The position numbers and the translations under genes are program-made. Below the pieces are notes generated by a model. That model was not told the origin of the DNA. It worked only from the letters and a program-made list of their open reading frames with translations, and did no database searches. DNA of 60,023 bases from Neolentinus lepideus HHB14362 ss-1 (taxonomy: Eukaryota > Basidiomycota > Agaricomycetes > Gloeophyllales > Gloeophyllaceae): assembly GCA_001632425.1 (NCBI GenBank), contig KV425581.1, forward strand, positions 129,668-189,690, read 5' to 3'. Shown here one piece after another: positions 22,440-34,110 of the stretch (positions are counted from its first letter, which is position 1; the number at the start of each line of letters is the position of its first letter).

Positions 22440-23640
22440 CTACTGCAGTAGCTCCTGGCCTATAACTACCCAGGTTGTAGTACTACCTGATATTGACTAG
22501 CCCAGAAAATCACAATAAATCGGAATATATTCCTGAGTCTGTCACAGTGCCAAAAATGACTGGCAGATATATATAGACCAATGGGATTTGGCTGCTTATA
22601 TAAAATCAAAAAAATGCCTAAAAATGCGCAAAAATTCAGGGGGCCAGGTGGCATTACCAAATTAGGTAATTGGGTTCTAAAAATCGCTATTTTCGAGTGG
22701 GTACCCTTTTGAACTGTAATTTTTGGCTCTATTTGGTTCCAGGGGTGGTTTCCCATGATTAGGTAATCAGTTTCCAAAAATAGCAATTTTTGTGTAGGCA
22801 CCCATTTCAATTGTGATTGTTTTCCCTGTTTGTTTCCAGGGTCATTTTCCTACACTTGTAGCATTTGAACCAGGACAGGTCCTGAAATGAGACCTGTGGT
22901 AATGGAATCAGGTTCACTGGAGCTACCCACCTATAGCAAAATATGGCAAAATATTTTTCCACATGCTGCATCTGAAACAGTTTTTCGTGTTTTCCCACAC
23001 TAATACTGGTCTGTAGATCATGCCTTTTTGGGAGGGTGGTCGCCCACTAGTGGCCTACAGGTTTACTTAAGACACCGAGAGATTCTATCCAGTATATCAC
23101 AAATTACCATGTTTGGCAATTTACTGCACCAATACTGGTTTTTTTCACTCTGCCCCTTTGAGAGGGTGATTAACTACCATAGAGCTACAGGTTTACTTAA
23201 GACTCTGAGAGACTCTGATGAGCAGGTGGCTGAGTACTGCTTTTGGGTAGTACACCTCCTGCAGCCTCTCCCCAGCTACCACTTTTGGTTCTTGTGCTCA
23301 GAATCACTTCTCCCTAATATATACTATCATATTCAATGAAGTGACAACAGTTCCTGGCCCATTCTGCCCATTCCTGGTGAGTTGCTACTGATCAGCCTCA
23401 AAAACACATATATCTCACCACCCTGTGGCAACCAGTATAGCTAGGAGCCTGAAAACACTTGGTAATCAATCCTATGATATGCCTCTTCAATCATACATCT
23501 TGTCCCTCCCACCCCAGGCACTCCAAGTAGACACTCAGGATGACCAGGACATTGCACAGTCCCGAAATTTGGTGTTTCTGGTGTCTAGTGATAGCTTGGA
23601 GTCAGGTGGGTGGGGCAAGATGTATGATTGAACTTCACAA
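22440..23640. repeat. AT-rich interspersed repeat copy
   Basis: It is colinear with 5,440-6,500 and carries the AATATATTCCTGA core at about 22,523. It includes the strings GGCCTACAGGTTTACTTAAG and ATCAGCCTCAAAAACACA. Unlike the 5.3-7.5 kb copy it lacks the second, inverted arm, so it is half of that structure. Confidence 0.75.
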
Positions 23641-23990
23641 GGCCACATGGGCATCAAGTGCCAGTTCACGATGAAGATGTCATCAAAGAGATAGTCATAG
23701 AGGCTGATAACAGTGATGATGAATACTGGGAGGATGTAGCTATTGAAACCCATTTGAGGTAGCAGTACAAACAACAATAAACACTGAATAAATGATTTGA
23801 CTCTTGAAGACATTTGACATTTTGTGGGCCAGTGCATCATGCTCAGTGATCTCAGGCAGCCACTTTGGCCAGCTGTCACTGAGCATTCTCTTCCAAAAGT
23901 TACCTTCTATATTCAGACATGTATTACATAATCATTATCTATATTGAGATATTGCCACATGCCCTTGTACATTAGGGAAGAGAACACAAA
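23640..23990 (+). other. Possible transposase fragment, unassigned
   Basis: A stretch near 23,760-23,930 reads as a degenerate protein segment on the plus strand (motifs LTLEDI, HFVGQCIML, LRQPLWPAVTEH) broken by stops. The helix-rich pattern is reminiscent of transposase fragments, but I cannot name a family. Confidence 0.3.
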
Positions 23991-23994
23991 GGAT

Positions 23995-25200
23995 GGATGG
24001 TTTTAGGAGCCTGGTTTTGAACTATATTTGTCTGTGAGGCCTAGGGCCTTGTTTCTGGGCTGGAAAAATCTGTAAAGAAATATCCATAAATCAGAATATA
24101 TTCCTGGATGCATTTGGGACCCCATCAATGGTAAAAATAGCTCAATCTATATATAGAATGCTCCATAATGGCACCCAGCTGATCATATAAAATCGGAAAA
24201 AATGCCCGAAAATGTGCAAAAAATCATGGTAGCTCCTGGGACCTGATGTGGTCAGATGGCATCATGATACTATGTAATCACCTGCATAACATGCATTCAG
24301 CTGCACATATAAAATTGGGAAAAATGCTAAAAGTGTGGGAAAAATCAGGGTAGCTGTTAGGACCTCCTGGGCCCAGATGCCATCATGATATAGTGTAATC
24401 ACCTACCTGATATGATGTTATACACCTTTGGAACCCATTTTTCTGCCTCTTTCTGATGGTACAGTCTATTTCTCTATCCAGATCACATTTATCATGGCTG
24501 TAGATCCTCAACCATTGTAGCTATAGATATGGGACTTGTCCTATCTATTTATATCAGCTACCAGCTATCTACTAGTACCCAAAACTTCCCAAAACTGTTT
24601 TCACACACCATGTCCAAAACACTTTTTCGCATTTTCCCACACCAATACCCACCCATGCAACATGCCTTTTTGGGAATGTGGTCACCTAATATAGTGATAC
24701 ATGTTTACTTAAGACACCAAGTGATTCTGATGAGTGGGTGGCTAAATACCACTTTTGACTAGTACCCTTCCTGCAGCTGTGCATTTTTAGGCATTTTTTC
24801 CCATTTTATATGATCAGCTGGGTGCCATTATGGAGCATTATATATATAGAGTGAACTATTTTTACCATGGATGGGGTCCCAAATGCATCCAGGAATATAT
24901 TCTGATTTATTGAGATTTTTTACTGAATTTTCTGGCCCAGAAACAAGGCCCTAGGCCTCACAGACAAATATAGTTCAAAACCTGATCTTTATCTTGATGC
25001 CTGCCATGCAGGGCAGCCATATTTAAGCCCAGCCCAGCATGTGACAGCTCTCCAAGACATCCAGAAATCTAATGCATTAGCCCCATATGTTACCAATGTT
25101 TAATGTAATATGGGGCACAGTAACATACAGGTAATAATGCATAGTCTGTTTGACTCTGATGGGGTCACAGTCATCATGAGTGATTCCAGCCAAAATAGTA
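23995..25200. repeat. AT-rich repeat with long terminal inverted repeats
   Basis: About 24,006-24,215 is the reverse complement of about 24,785-24,990. The shared motifs include CCTAGGGCCTTG, ATATATTCCTGG and GGGTGCCATTATGGAGC. The inner part matches 34,430-35,090. Sequence beyond 24,990 resembles the outer part of the 1-303 copy in degenerate form. No gene is contained. Confidence 0.75.
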
Positions 25201-25389
25201 TTACTATCGCACTAATTACCTGAACTAAAAAGTGTTATAATGTTGGTGAACAAGTACTATAGAAATAGGTAGGAGCCACTGGGGTGGCTGGGACAAGATG
25301 TAGAATTAATGAGGCCTATCATAGGATCAATTACCAATTGTTTCCAGGCCACAAGCTATACTGGTTGTCACAGGGTGGTGAGATATGTG

Positions 25390-25911
25390 TGCTAGGAAGT
25401 GACCCTGAACACGTTCGTGTACTGTACACTTAGCGAAGTGTACTGCTATCTCAAGGCTTGGCTGTAGAGTATAGTTCTGTGAGTCCTCTGCGTGAGGTAG
25501 TCTCACTAGCCAAGGGTTGAGTTCAGAGTAGGTGGTAGATTACAAGAAGGTTGAACTAGGGAAAGTACAATATATGGTATGCCTTATATACCCCAGTCTC
25601 CTGCGCATGGACCAGCAGTGGATGCTTGGTCATGTGTGGTTCTACTCAGAGAAAGAACTACCTAGACTGATCTAGACCATATGAGTCAGAGAAAAGAACT
25701 ACATAGAATGAACTAGAATGTTCATGCCAAGGTATGTGAATGATGGATCCCGAGATCCCCTGACATCTAGGGAATATTTGTACATATAAGGGAAATGACT
25801 CTGTCCATGCTGAAGCATGCGAATGATGTGTAAGTGAAGCAATAGGCATGTGATAAAAGAAATTGAAATATGACTCAGTGCTCTGTCTCATGACCTGCTA
25901 TTTTCATAACA
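25390..25911 (-). repeat. Element 1 3' LTR (522 bp)
   Basis: It starts TGCTAGG and ends TAACA in plus orientation, where the other LTR has TGTTAGG. It is uninterrupted and gives the reference for reconstructing the split 5' LTR. Promoter elements of the element would be on the minus strand, but none is sharp enough to call. Confidence 0.88.
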
Positions 25912-25945
25912 TTAGGTCTGCTTCTAGACCAAAGATCACTGATCT

Positions 25946-26995
25946 TTAATCATGGCCATGAACACTGGTATCGCTCCCATTGTTGACCGAAGAAGTAGCA
26001 TCCAAACTTTGATAGTCAGGGAAAGGAGAGTCACTGTGCCTAGCAAACTGGTAATGGCCAGTATCATGGATAACTTCCATGACAGCCAGAGCCAGTAGCG
26101 TGGGGTGTGATTGAGGGCAACTGCTAGAGTAGTGGCCAGGTTGATGTTGGTGGCAAACTTGGCAGCAGAATGTGGGGCAGTGAACTGCAATGTGTCCCAG
26201 CCCATCATAGTTCCAGCAGCATGCTGTGCCCAACAACCTGTAGACTGTAGGTTCACATTGAGGGGTGTACTGAGAGCGTTGAGCCTGAGGTTGGGGCAGC
26301 ACTGGATGGGGAGTGGGTGGTTGTGATGCCACGTTCCATCTAATTGGAACATGTTGGGGTGTAGGCCAGTCCAATGGGCCCAAGTGTTCTCAGAAGGGAA
26401 AATGTGGTTCATCGGTAAAGGGAGGAGGTGGCTGGTCAACATCAATGGGGTTGGCTCTTGTGCCATCAGGGCGGAGTCAAGAGCATTTTGTAGCCTCATG
26501 TAGGTGTAAGAAGGTGGTGAGAGGATTGGGAATGCCTTGATGAATGAGGTGGTGGATGAGGCATTGTCCAATGTCCTCATGTCCTCCACATTCCCTCCTG
26601 ATACTGGTGAGGGCACCCTCAATGGGTATGAGAGCGGACTCCTGTTGGGCTTGGATGTGCTCGAGTTCTCCAATCTCTCTGGTGATGACATGGCTAATGG
26701 GGTCAGTGGTGAGGATAGTGTGTAGTCCAGGGTCAGAGAGGTGGTCAATGAGAACATGGTGGATTCTGTTGACGTAGGGGCCATTGTGAAGGTGGCACTC
26801 TCCAGAGTGCGATAATGGGGGTGAAGGGAGGTGATGGCCTGAGTATGCAGACTCAGGGGGAGAGTTGGAGGCTAATGACAGAGGGGCAGGGTTGGAAACT
26901 GCTGTCAAAGAGGTGGATGAGGAGGTCAGGGAGACAGTCGAAGGAATGGGTGGTAGTGGTCGAGCAATTTCATGGAGGTTGGTGGATGTGTGCAT
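25946..26995 (-). pseudogene. Extra 3' reading frame of Element 1 with zinc-knuckle motifs
   Basis: A single frame of about 350 codons runs from the Met at 26,995 (pol stops at 27,049) to 25,946, broken by two TGA codons (26,477 and just before 26,383). The N-terminal half is Ser/Pro/Thr-rich, followed by a helical segment with SHVITREIGELEHIQ and a Pro-rich linker (NPIDVDQPPPP). The C-terminal part holds one complete CCHC knuckle (CQVCHQHQPGHYSSSC) preceded by a near-knuckle with Tyr for one Cys (CWNYDGLGHIAVHC). A nucleic-acid-binding accessory protein is the natural reading. It lies after the chromodomain, where Ty3 elements normally have no gene. Confidence 0.6.
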
Positions 26996-27048
26996 TCAAT
27001 GGAGGGAGGGCATGCTTAAGTAGTTGGGAGTGAGTGAGGGAATACTGT

Positions 27049-28674
27049 TCAGCTTAGGTTCCTTGCGCATTTATAAGCAGCGAGGAGCTCAGCTGCATTT
27101 CCCAGTTCAGACTCTGGAAGGAATTAGTTTTCTGCTGATGGGTAGCTGAACCATTTGACTAGGTATTCTCTTCTAGCCTTGGTCCCACGATGTCCCATGA
27201 TGGCTTCTATTTCATATTCTTCATCTCCATCTACATCCTCAGGTGGTGGTTGTAGGTAATTTGGGCCATGCACCTCATTCTCATGATACCTGAGAAGGAG
27301 CGAGGCATGGAAGACATTGTGGATTCTAGTCTTCCATGGAATGTCCAATTGGTAGGTCAGGGGGCCTAGATGCTTCTTGATCTTGAAGGGTCCTTCCCGT
27401 TTAAGTGCTAATTTCTGTGAGGGGTATGGAATCTTCAAGTTCCATGAGTCTAGCCAGACCTTTTCTCTGACTTTGAAGGGTTTGAAATTGGTTTTCTGTC
27501 ATTCCTCCATCCTTCTTCTAGCAACCTCATGTGCTGCTGCTGCTTCTTTTCTGATGTTTTCTAGATGTTTCAGCCTATCCTTGACTGATGGAATTGTCAA
27601 CCCTAGGATGCGAGGCAATGTTCCAGGGTTGTATCCCATGAGGAGATAGAAGGGGGATGCAGGCCTCGCTGAGTGGATGCATTGATTGTGTGCAAATTCT
27701 GCTTCAGATAAGACATTTGCCCAGTTGTTAGGGTCTTGGGCACAGAGGTTGTGCAGATACATCTCCAATTCTTGGTTGACTCGTTCTGTTTCCCCATCAG
27801 TTTGAGGGTGATAAGCTGTGCTCATCTTCGATTTGATGCCCAGTAGCTGGCAAGTTTCTTGGAAAACCTTAGCTGCAAATTGTGGGCCTCTATCTGAAAT
27901 GATAGTATCTGGAAGTCCAAATTGTCGAAAGACTGTTCTGCGAAAAACTTCTGCTGTACCTTCCACATTGATAGTCTTGTTGCATGGTTCTAGAATCACC
28001 CCTTTTGTACATCCATGGTCTACCATGACCATGACCAAATCATAGCCATTGGATAATGGCAGGTCGGTGATGAAATCAACCAACGTGGTTGAGAATGGTT
28101 CATTCCGGTCAGGGCCCTTGATGGGCATGAAGGGAGGTCATGTTGGGTGCATGTTAACCTTGTTCTGTTGGCAGGTGGCACAGCCATTCATGTAATGCTG
28201 AGTGAATATAAACATTCCTGGTCACCAGTAGTGTCAGTGGAGGAGTTCGTAGGTTTTATAAACTCTGGGATGTCCTGCCAGGGTGCTGTCATGATTCTGT
28301 TGGATCAGACTTCGCCGCAGTTTCCTATTGTCAGGAACATAAAGACAGTTTTTGAAGAAGATACAATCTCCATCTACTGACCAATCAGACAATTGAGTTT
28401 TGAAAGGGGCTGGACCACCCTGTTTTAGTGTGTTCAGTGCCTTTTCCCAGGTAATGTCCTTGATGGTGATGGTGGTGATGCGGTCATCATTAGTGGATGT
28501 GTTTTGACATTTCATGGGTGGTGCTAAAGGTACAGGGTCTTCTGATAGCAGTGATCAAGGGCACTTCATAGCAGGACTCATGTCCATAATGTCTGGGTGG
28601 TTTGGACCATCACCTACAATCCATTCCTCTGTGGGATCAGGCAAAGGAAGTATTAGGGGATTCAGGGGAGGCAT
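27049..28674 (-). pseudogene. Element 1 integrase and chromodomain
   Basis: After the LTR insertion at 28,675 the frame resumes with a linker, then the zinc-binding H2C2 part (HDSTLAGH, CATCQQNK). The catalytic core follows with all three acidic residues in place: VDFITDLP, SDRGPQF and DGETERVNQ. The GPY-type segment (GPFKIKKHLGPLTYQL) precedes a chromodomain (YEIEAIMGHRG, EYLVKWFSYP). Integrase joins cDNA ends to host DNA, and the chromodomain is thought to steer elements to marked chromatin. Stops near 28,233, 28,215, 28,135, 27,500 and 27,128 are explained by CGA or TGG codons mutated to TGA or TAA, so the enzyme cannot be made intact. Confidence 0.85.
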
Positions 28675-29977
28675 TGATATGCACTGACACATGATGAAAC
28701 CCGCTAAAATGAGACCTAAAGCTAGAAACAACCACAAAGCAAACACCAAACCCTTGGTGTGAGATGGCTGTGAGGCCTGGGGTAATGAAGGGTGTGTATA
28801 GTTTGGAGGGGATGGGTGTAGGTGAGACGTATACATGGGGCTAAAGGGAGTTTGGCACTGAGTCGCTATTTGGCAGCAGTCGGATTATAGGGAGCGACAC
28901 TATGCGCTATGTAGTGCTATGAGCACTGCGCTGTGTAGGTGCTATGTGGTACTTCTCCTGCTCAGCACTGTACAGTCTTCAGTGCTCTATAGAGGAGTGC
29001 GGCTTGTGGTCGCTACCTCTGACTCAGATGTATAGACAGTGGTTAATATGATGCTGCAGCGCATGAGGCTGCCTAAGAGAAACTTTGTAGAGGGGCTTGC
29101 TTACAATCAGCGATGCTACACTGACTTGCTCTGTCGCTATCTCTGGGTGAAGTCAGAGGTATGCAAGAGTACCTAAACACGAGTCGCAATAGAAGAAAAC
29201 TCTGATGTGAGACTAAAATCTGAAGAGTATGGTGAAGATAACTTGTTGTACAAAACAGAAAAGTGATGTCCTAAATACAAGAGAGTGACTGCTCTATGTC
29301 TGACTCTAACTACCTACTACCGCTAGCCATGCCTTTGCTCAGCCTCACATTCATACAACTTGTACTGCCTCATTCCTAGTCTGCATGTGATCCTCGACCA
29401 ATACCCCTTGCAACCAACTCTAGCATGCACACCATTCCTCAGGTGGGAGCCAGTCGGGTGTGTCTTGACTTTGCGTTAGAGCATGCTTCCTTGATGATCA
29501 GGCAGTGGGCTATGCTGCCAATGCTAGTGCAATCTTGCTGAAATAGGGATCAAGGGCAGGGCCACTATATTGTGCGGCGGTGTCATGATAGCCATAGTCA
29601 TGCCATGTGTCGACACACACTGCACACATAATGAAAGTCATGCCAATAGAACTAGCACTGATCTGAAGCAACAGCAGGCTATATGCCATATGGAAAGGCA
29701 CCCTGAGACACCACCTTGGTTCAGACTGCAGTAACAATGTCGGGTGGTGCATGCTGAGATGCTGATGACTAGACTGAATGACGTTCAGCCAACCGAGCTA
29801 CTGAGAAGCCATCCTAAGTGCACCGAGGAGCCAAGAGCCTTGTCACTGGGGCATAGGGTCACTAGTGCGCAGAGTACCAACAGTGTGCTATTGAGTCACT
29901 ACATCACCATTCCCACGAAGCATGCAGAATCACCTTAAATCGTGTTTTCTGGGGTCAGAAGCCAATGGGGCCTATCA
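28675..29977 (-). mobile_element. Solo LTR of the TGATAGG family inserted in Element 1 pol
   Basis: This 1,303-bp LTR splits the linker between RNase H and integrase. The flanking tetranucleotides are GCAT on both sides (28,671-28,674 and 29,978-29,981). Removing the LTR and one GCAT rejoins the polyprotein frame. It is CpG-poor compared with the 18.6 and 20.0 kb copies and therefore probably older. Confidence 0.88.
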
Positions 29978-32480
29978 GCATGAGGGGTCGCTCTATGATA
30001 TCCATGGAGGCATCCAACCATTCACTGGTGGTGGGTGATGGTGGAGCTGTGGAGTCTAAGGGTTCCATGGTCTGCATGGGTTCTGGTTGTGCTGGTGGTT
30101 CATACTCCCTGGGTGAGGCAGGGGGTTCTACAGGGTCCTGCTCCATAGGAGTGAGGTGCACAGTTGGTAGTGTTTCATATTTCACTGGCTCAGGTTTCAT
30201 AGGTCCTGAGCATGAGGCCTGTGGGGAGAGTAAACATTGATGATGGCAACAGGATTTGATCCTTGTTGTCTGTATTCCCATCTGCATGATCTGCTCATTG
30301 AGAGAGTGCATCAGCCTGGATGATGTGCTGTCCAGGAACATGCTTGAGGTTTAGATTGAATTGTGAAAGGTACAGAGACCATCGGGCTTGTCGCTGGGTG
30401 AGTCGTTATGCTGATCAGAAGTACCTGATATTGCAATGGTCACAATGTACCATGATGGGATGATCGGAACCCTCAAGATGATGTTTCCATTCTTCTAGTC
30501 CATGAATGATGCACAGCATTTCCCTGTCATATATCTTGTAATTCCATTGAGCTTGGTGAAACAGTTTTGAGATAAATCTGCAAGGATGCCAGTTGCTGTT
30601 GCTGTCCTGTTGCCATAGGACAGCTCCTGATGCAACCTTGGATGCATCTGTTTCCAGGATGAAGGGTTTGCTTTTATCTGGCATCAAAAGCATTGGTCCT
30701 CCCTGGAATAGCCTTTTCAATATCCTAAATGCCCATTCCTGTGTGGTTGCCCACTGCCATGATTGATCCTTCTTGGTGAGCAACATTAGTGGTTTGCTGA
30801 TTTCAGCAAATTGTGGGATGAACTGCCTATAGAAGTTGCAGAACCCTAGGAAGGATTGAACATCCTTGACCTTCTGTGGTGTTGGCCAGTCTGCAATTCC
30901 CTTGAGCTTGACTGGGTCCATGGCGATGTAATTCTCCTTGACGATCATCCCAAGATATTCAACTTTGGATTGGGCAAACTCACACTTCTCTTTCTTCAGG
31001 TATAGATCTGCTTCCTGAAGGCATTGAAGCACTTGTTTAGTTTGTTGTTCATCTTCCTCTGGGGTTATTGAGAATATAAGGATGTCATCCATGTAGATGA
31101 TCAACCATCCTTCTGACAGCATGTCATGGAAGATGTTGTTCATCATTGATTGGAATGTCGCCAGGGAATTGCATAGACCAAAGAACATGACCATGGGTTC
31201 GAATAGACCTTTGTTGGTGATGAATGCTGCCTTCCATTCATCTCCTTCCTTGATGCACACATTGTTGTATCCCTTGCACACATTGAGCTTGGTGAAAATC
31301 CTGGCACCTTGAAGCTTGTCCAGAATTTCACTAATGAGAGGGATTGGGTATGCATTCTTCACTGTCCAGTTGTTCAGGTACTGATAGTCTTGGCAAGGCC
31401 ATAGGTTGCCATCCTTCTTTCCTAAAAAGAAGAAGGGTGTGGCCATGGGTGACTTCAATGGTTGAATATATCCTTTCTGCAGGTTCTCCTCAAGGAACTC
31501 GTCAAGCTTGACTTGTTCTTTTGGAGACATTGGGTACAGTTTGGCCTTCTTAGGGATAAATCCAGGTTTCAGATTGATGGCATGGTCATACATGGTATGT
31601 CCAGGGAATTGCTCGGACTTCTTTTTATTGAAGACATCGGTGAATTCTTTGTACTGTTTGGGGACTTCCTCATGTATGGCAAATTTCTCTGCCTTCTGGG
31701 CCATGCGCATTGCTGGGTTGACTTTTTTGCCTAAGCCTGTTTCAATGGATTCTCCTTCCTTTAGGTATCGGAATAAGAATTCATCATCTGTATAAATCTT
31801 TTGAAAGGATTCTTGGAGGTGGATTCATTGATACCACCTCTGAATTCCCTCAATCCTTTTGTGATAGTCCTGTTGACATCTTGACCCTGCGATTCTAGGA
31901 AATTGTATTCCTGCCCAGTGCGCACTTGGATTGGTTCCCCCTTGTTCATCCTCGCATGTCCGCCTCTGACCTTGGTCAGCACGCCATGTGTCAGGATGTT
32001 CAGCAGGTTCCATTAATCCATATTTGGCATGGGGTTGATTCTTGTACCACAGGTCTTCATTGTCATCAACTTCTTCAACTGTAGGGAATCTAATTTCCCC
32101 AGTGCTGAATCAGATTCTTCCTTCTTCAGCCAGTCATAGCCTAAGATGACATCGTCTTTGACGTTGGCTAGGACAAAGCGGTGTAGCTTTGCTTTGCCCT
32201 TGATCTTCATCTTGGCATAGACACAGTGTGTGATGAGACCTCCTTTCATGATGGTCCCATCTGCCGTTCTTGCTATGATCGATTTAGGGAGTCAATGTTT
32301 AGGGAATTTGTGTTTCTGAGCAAATTCATTGCTCATGATCTTTCCCATGCATCCAGAGTCGATGAGGGCTTTGGTTTCGACATCTTGCCATCTGATTGTT
32401 ACTGGGATAAATAATGATCGCTCATTGACCAAGTCTCCTAGTATTACAAGTGAATGTGCAAGAAGGGGTGAACTCAGCAT
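29978..32480 (-). pseudogene. Element 1 protease, reverse transcriptase and RNase H
   Basis: The protease segment (32,480-32,013) has the active-site motif ALIDSGC and an in-frame TGA after FPKH. Reverse transcriptase follows (MATPFFFLGKKDG, the catalytic box IIYMDDILIF, CEFAQSKVEYLG). The first RT aspartate is Asn in this copy (FTKLNV, codon at 31,282-31,284). RNase H shows FILETDAS, YDREML and MVHCDH. After RNase H a Pro/Glu-rich linker (30,341-29,978) leads to the LTR insertion. Together these enzymes would mature the polyprotein and copy RNA into DNA; the loss at motif A makes this RT inactive. The long open RT-RNase H frame (30,415-31,710) suggests moderate age. Confidence 0.88.
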
Positions 32481-32494
32481 TGATTTGAGTCACC

Positions 32495-33612
32495 CTAGGC
32501 AAAACCTTCTAATCCTCCAAATATCTCGACCCTCTCGTTGAGGGTGAGTTGCTTGAACATCTCTTTGAGTGTTTGAATATGTTCAGCCTTGTCAGAGTTA
32601 GTGTGAGGTTTCTTGTCATGTCTAACTTTCTTGACTACAACTTCTTCTTCCTTGTCGCTGTTGAACTCCTCCTCTTTGCTCTCGAGATCTTCATCATCCT
32701 CGGCCTTGTGCACCTTGGTAAAAGGTTTCTTGGTGTTACCCTTTTTCTTGTGTGCATTGGCTAGATGCTCCTTTCTCCCACATATGAAGCAAGGCCTTCC
32801 TTTTTGTACTGCTCCCACTGTGCCTTGGTGAGCCTGTCGACATCCATGGCATCAGGGTCTTTGGCCTTCAAGTACCGGGGAGTGAAGGTCATTGTCATTG
32901 TTGCCTTATCTTTGCTGGCATTGAGGCGAGCCAGTCTCTTTCAATACTGGTTGTCCAGTGGAGCTGTGATCTCATACCACTCCTTGATGGTGGTAGGCAT
33001 CTTCTTGAGACCATAGATATGGTTGAGTAGCTTCAGTTGAAGCCTGTCTTCGAAAAACTCAATAAGAGCTGCATCATCTTTGAGCCCACTGCATGAGGCA
33101 TAGATACAGAACTCTTGCATGTATTCATCTGCCATCTTGGTCTGTTTGAGGTAGTGCAGCTTGGTGATAGTGCTGCCTGCCATATCCATCTCCAAGAAAG
33201 ATCCTTCTATGGCAGCTTGGAACTCCTTGTATTCCCCTAGCTGCATGCTCCTATTCTCATCCTTCTTTGACAACATGAAGGATTCTGCCCATGGTCCTGC
33301 ACGCCCTCCTTTCATGAAGGATAGTGCAAAGACAATCTTCTTTTCATCTGTATCATAGATGGCTCGGTTGACCATGGTGTAGAGGTCGACAAAGATCAAG
33401 AAGCCTCTGAGCTTGTCATGTGACCCATCAAAGGGGTCAGGCTGACCAATTTGGAGCTTCTTTGCTTCAGGCATTGTTGTCTGCAGAAGGGGTGTGGTGT
33501 CGATTGGGGTTCCTGGAAGGGATTGTTCTTCGTTGTCCCTCAAGGGGTTCAGTGTTAACCCTTGTTCTCCTAGGGTAGCCACCATGATGTTGGTGAGCTG
33601 TAGGGTGGTCAA
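32495..33612 (-). pseudogene. Element 1 Gag
   Basis: The capsid region starts at 33,612 and carries the Ty3-type motifs GQPDPFDGS, LSFMKGGRAGPWAESF and EYMQEFCIYAS (Retrotrans_gag fold). After a TGA at about 32,941 (Trp codon in relatives) the frame continues through a basic segment to a zinc-knuckle-like motif, CFICGRKEHLANAH, in which the last Cys is His. A Lys/Glu-rich tail ends at 32,495. Gag forms the particle and packages the RNA. The altered knuckle and the stop indicate a dead copy. Confidence 0.85.
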
Positions 33613-33722
33613 TAGCTACCGATACCACTCCTAGTCCTGGTTCCTGGCAACAATGTTGTTGCAATGTGTCCGTGCCTAGACTTGAGAGAAGTCGGCATGT
33701 GGTGTAGAAGAGTTCAACCTAA

Positions 33723-34046
33723 TGTTAGGAAGTGACCCTGAACACATTCATGTACTGTACACTTAGCGAAGTGTACTGCTATCTCAAGGCTTGGCTGTAG
33801 AGTATAGTTCTGTGAGTCCTCTGCGTGAGGTAGTCTCACTAGCCANNNNNNNNNNNNNNNNNNNNNNNNNNNNNNNNNNNNNNNNNNNNNNNNNNNNNNN
33901 NNNNNNNNNNNNNNNNNNNNNNNNNNNNNNNNNNNNNNNNNNNNNCCAAGGGTTGAGTTCAGAGTAGGTGGTAGATTACAAGAAGGTTGAACTAGGGAAA
34001 GTACAATATATGGTATGCCTTATATACCCCAGTCTCCTGCACACGG
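33723..34046 (-). repeat. Element 1 5' LTR, first part
   Basis: It matches the 3' LTR from its TG end up to the CTCCTGC motif, then is broken by an LTR insertion at 34,047. The remainder is at 36,857-37,161. An assembly gap lies within it. Confidence 0.88.
33846..33945. other. Assembly gap of 100 Ns
   Basis: Exactly 100 Ns is a placeholder length. The flanks AGCCA and CCAAGGG overlap by three bases with the continuous AGCCAAGGG of the 3' LTR, so no LTR sequence is missing. The gap is either artificial or hides an unresolved repeat. Confidence 0.95.
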
Positions 34047-34110
34047 TGATAGGCGCCATTGGCTTCTGACCCCAGAAAATGTGATTTAGGGTGATTCCAC
34101 ATGCTTCATG

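Noticed and set aside
25912..25945. Polypurine tract of Element 1
   Set aside because: The bases before the 3' LTR on the coding strand are mixed rather than purine-rich, so no tract is called.
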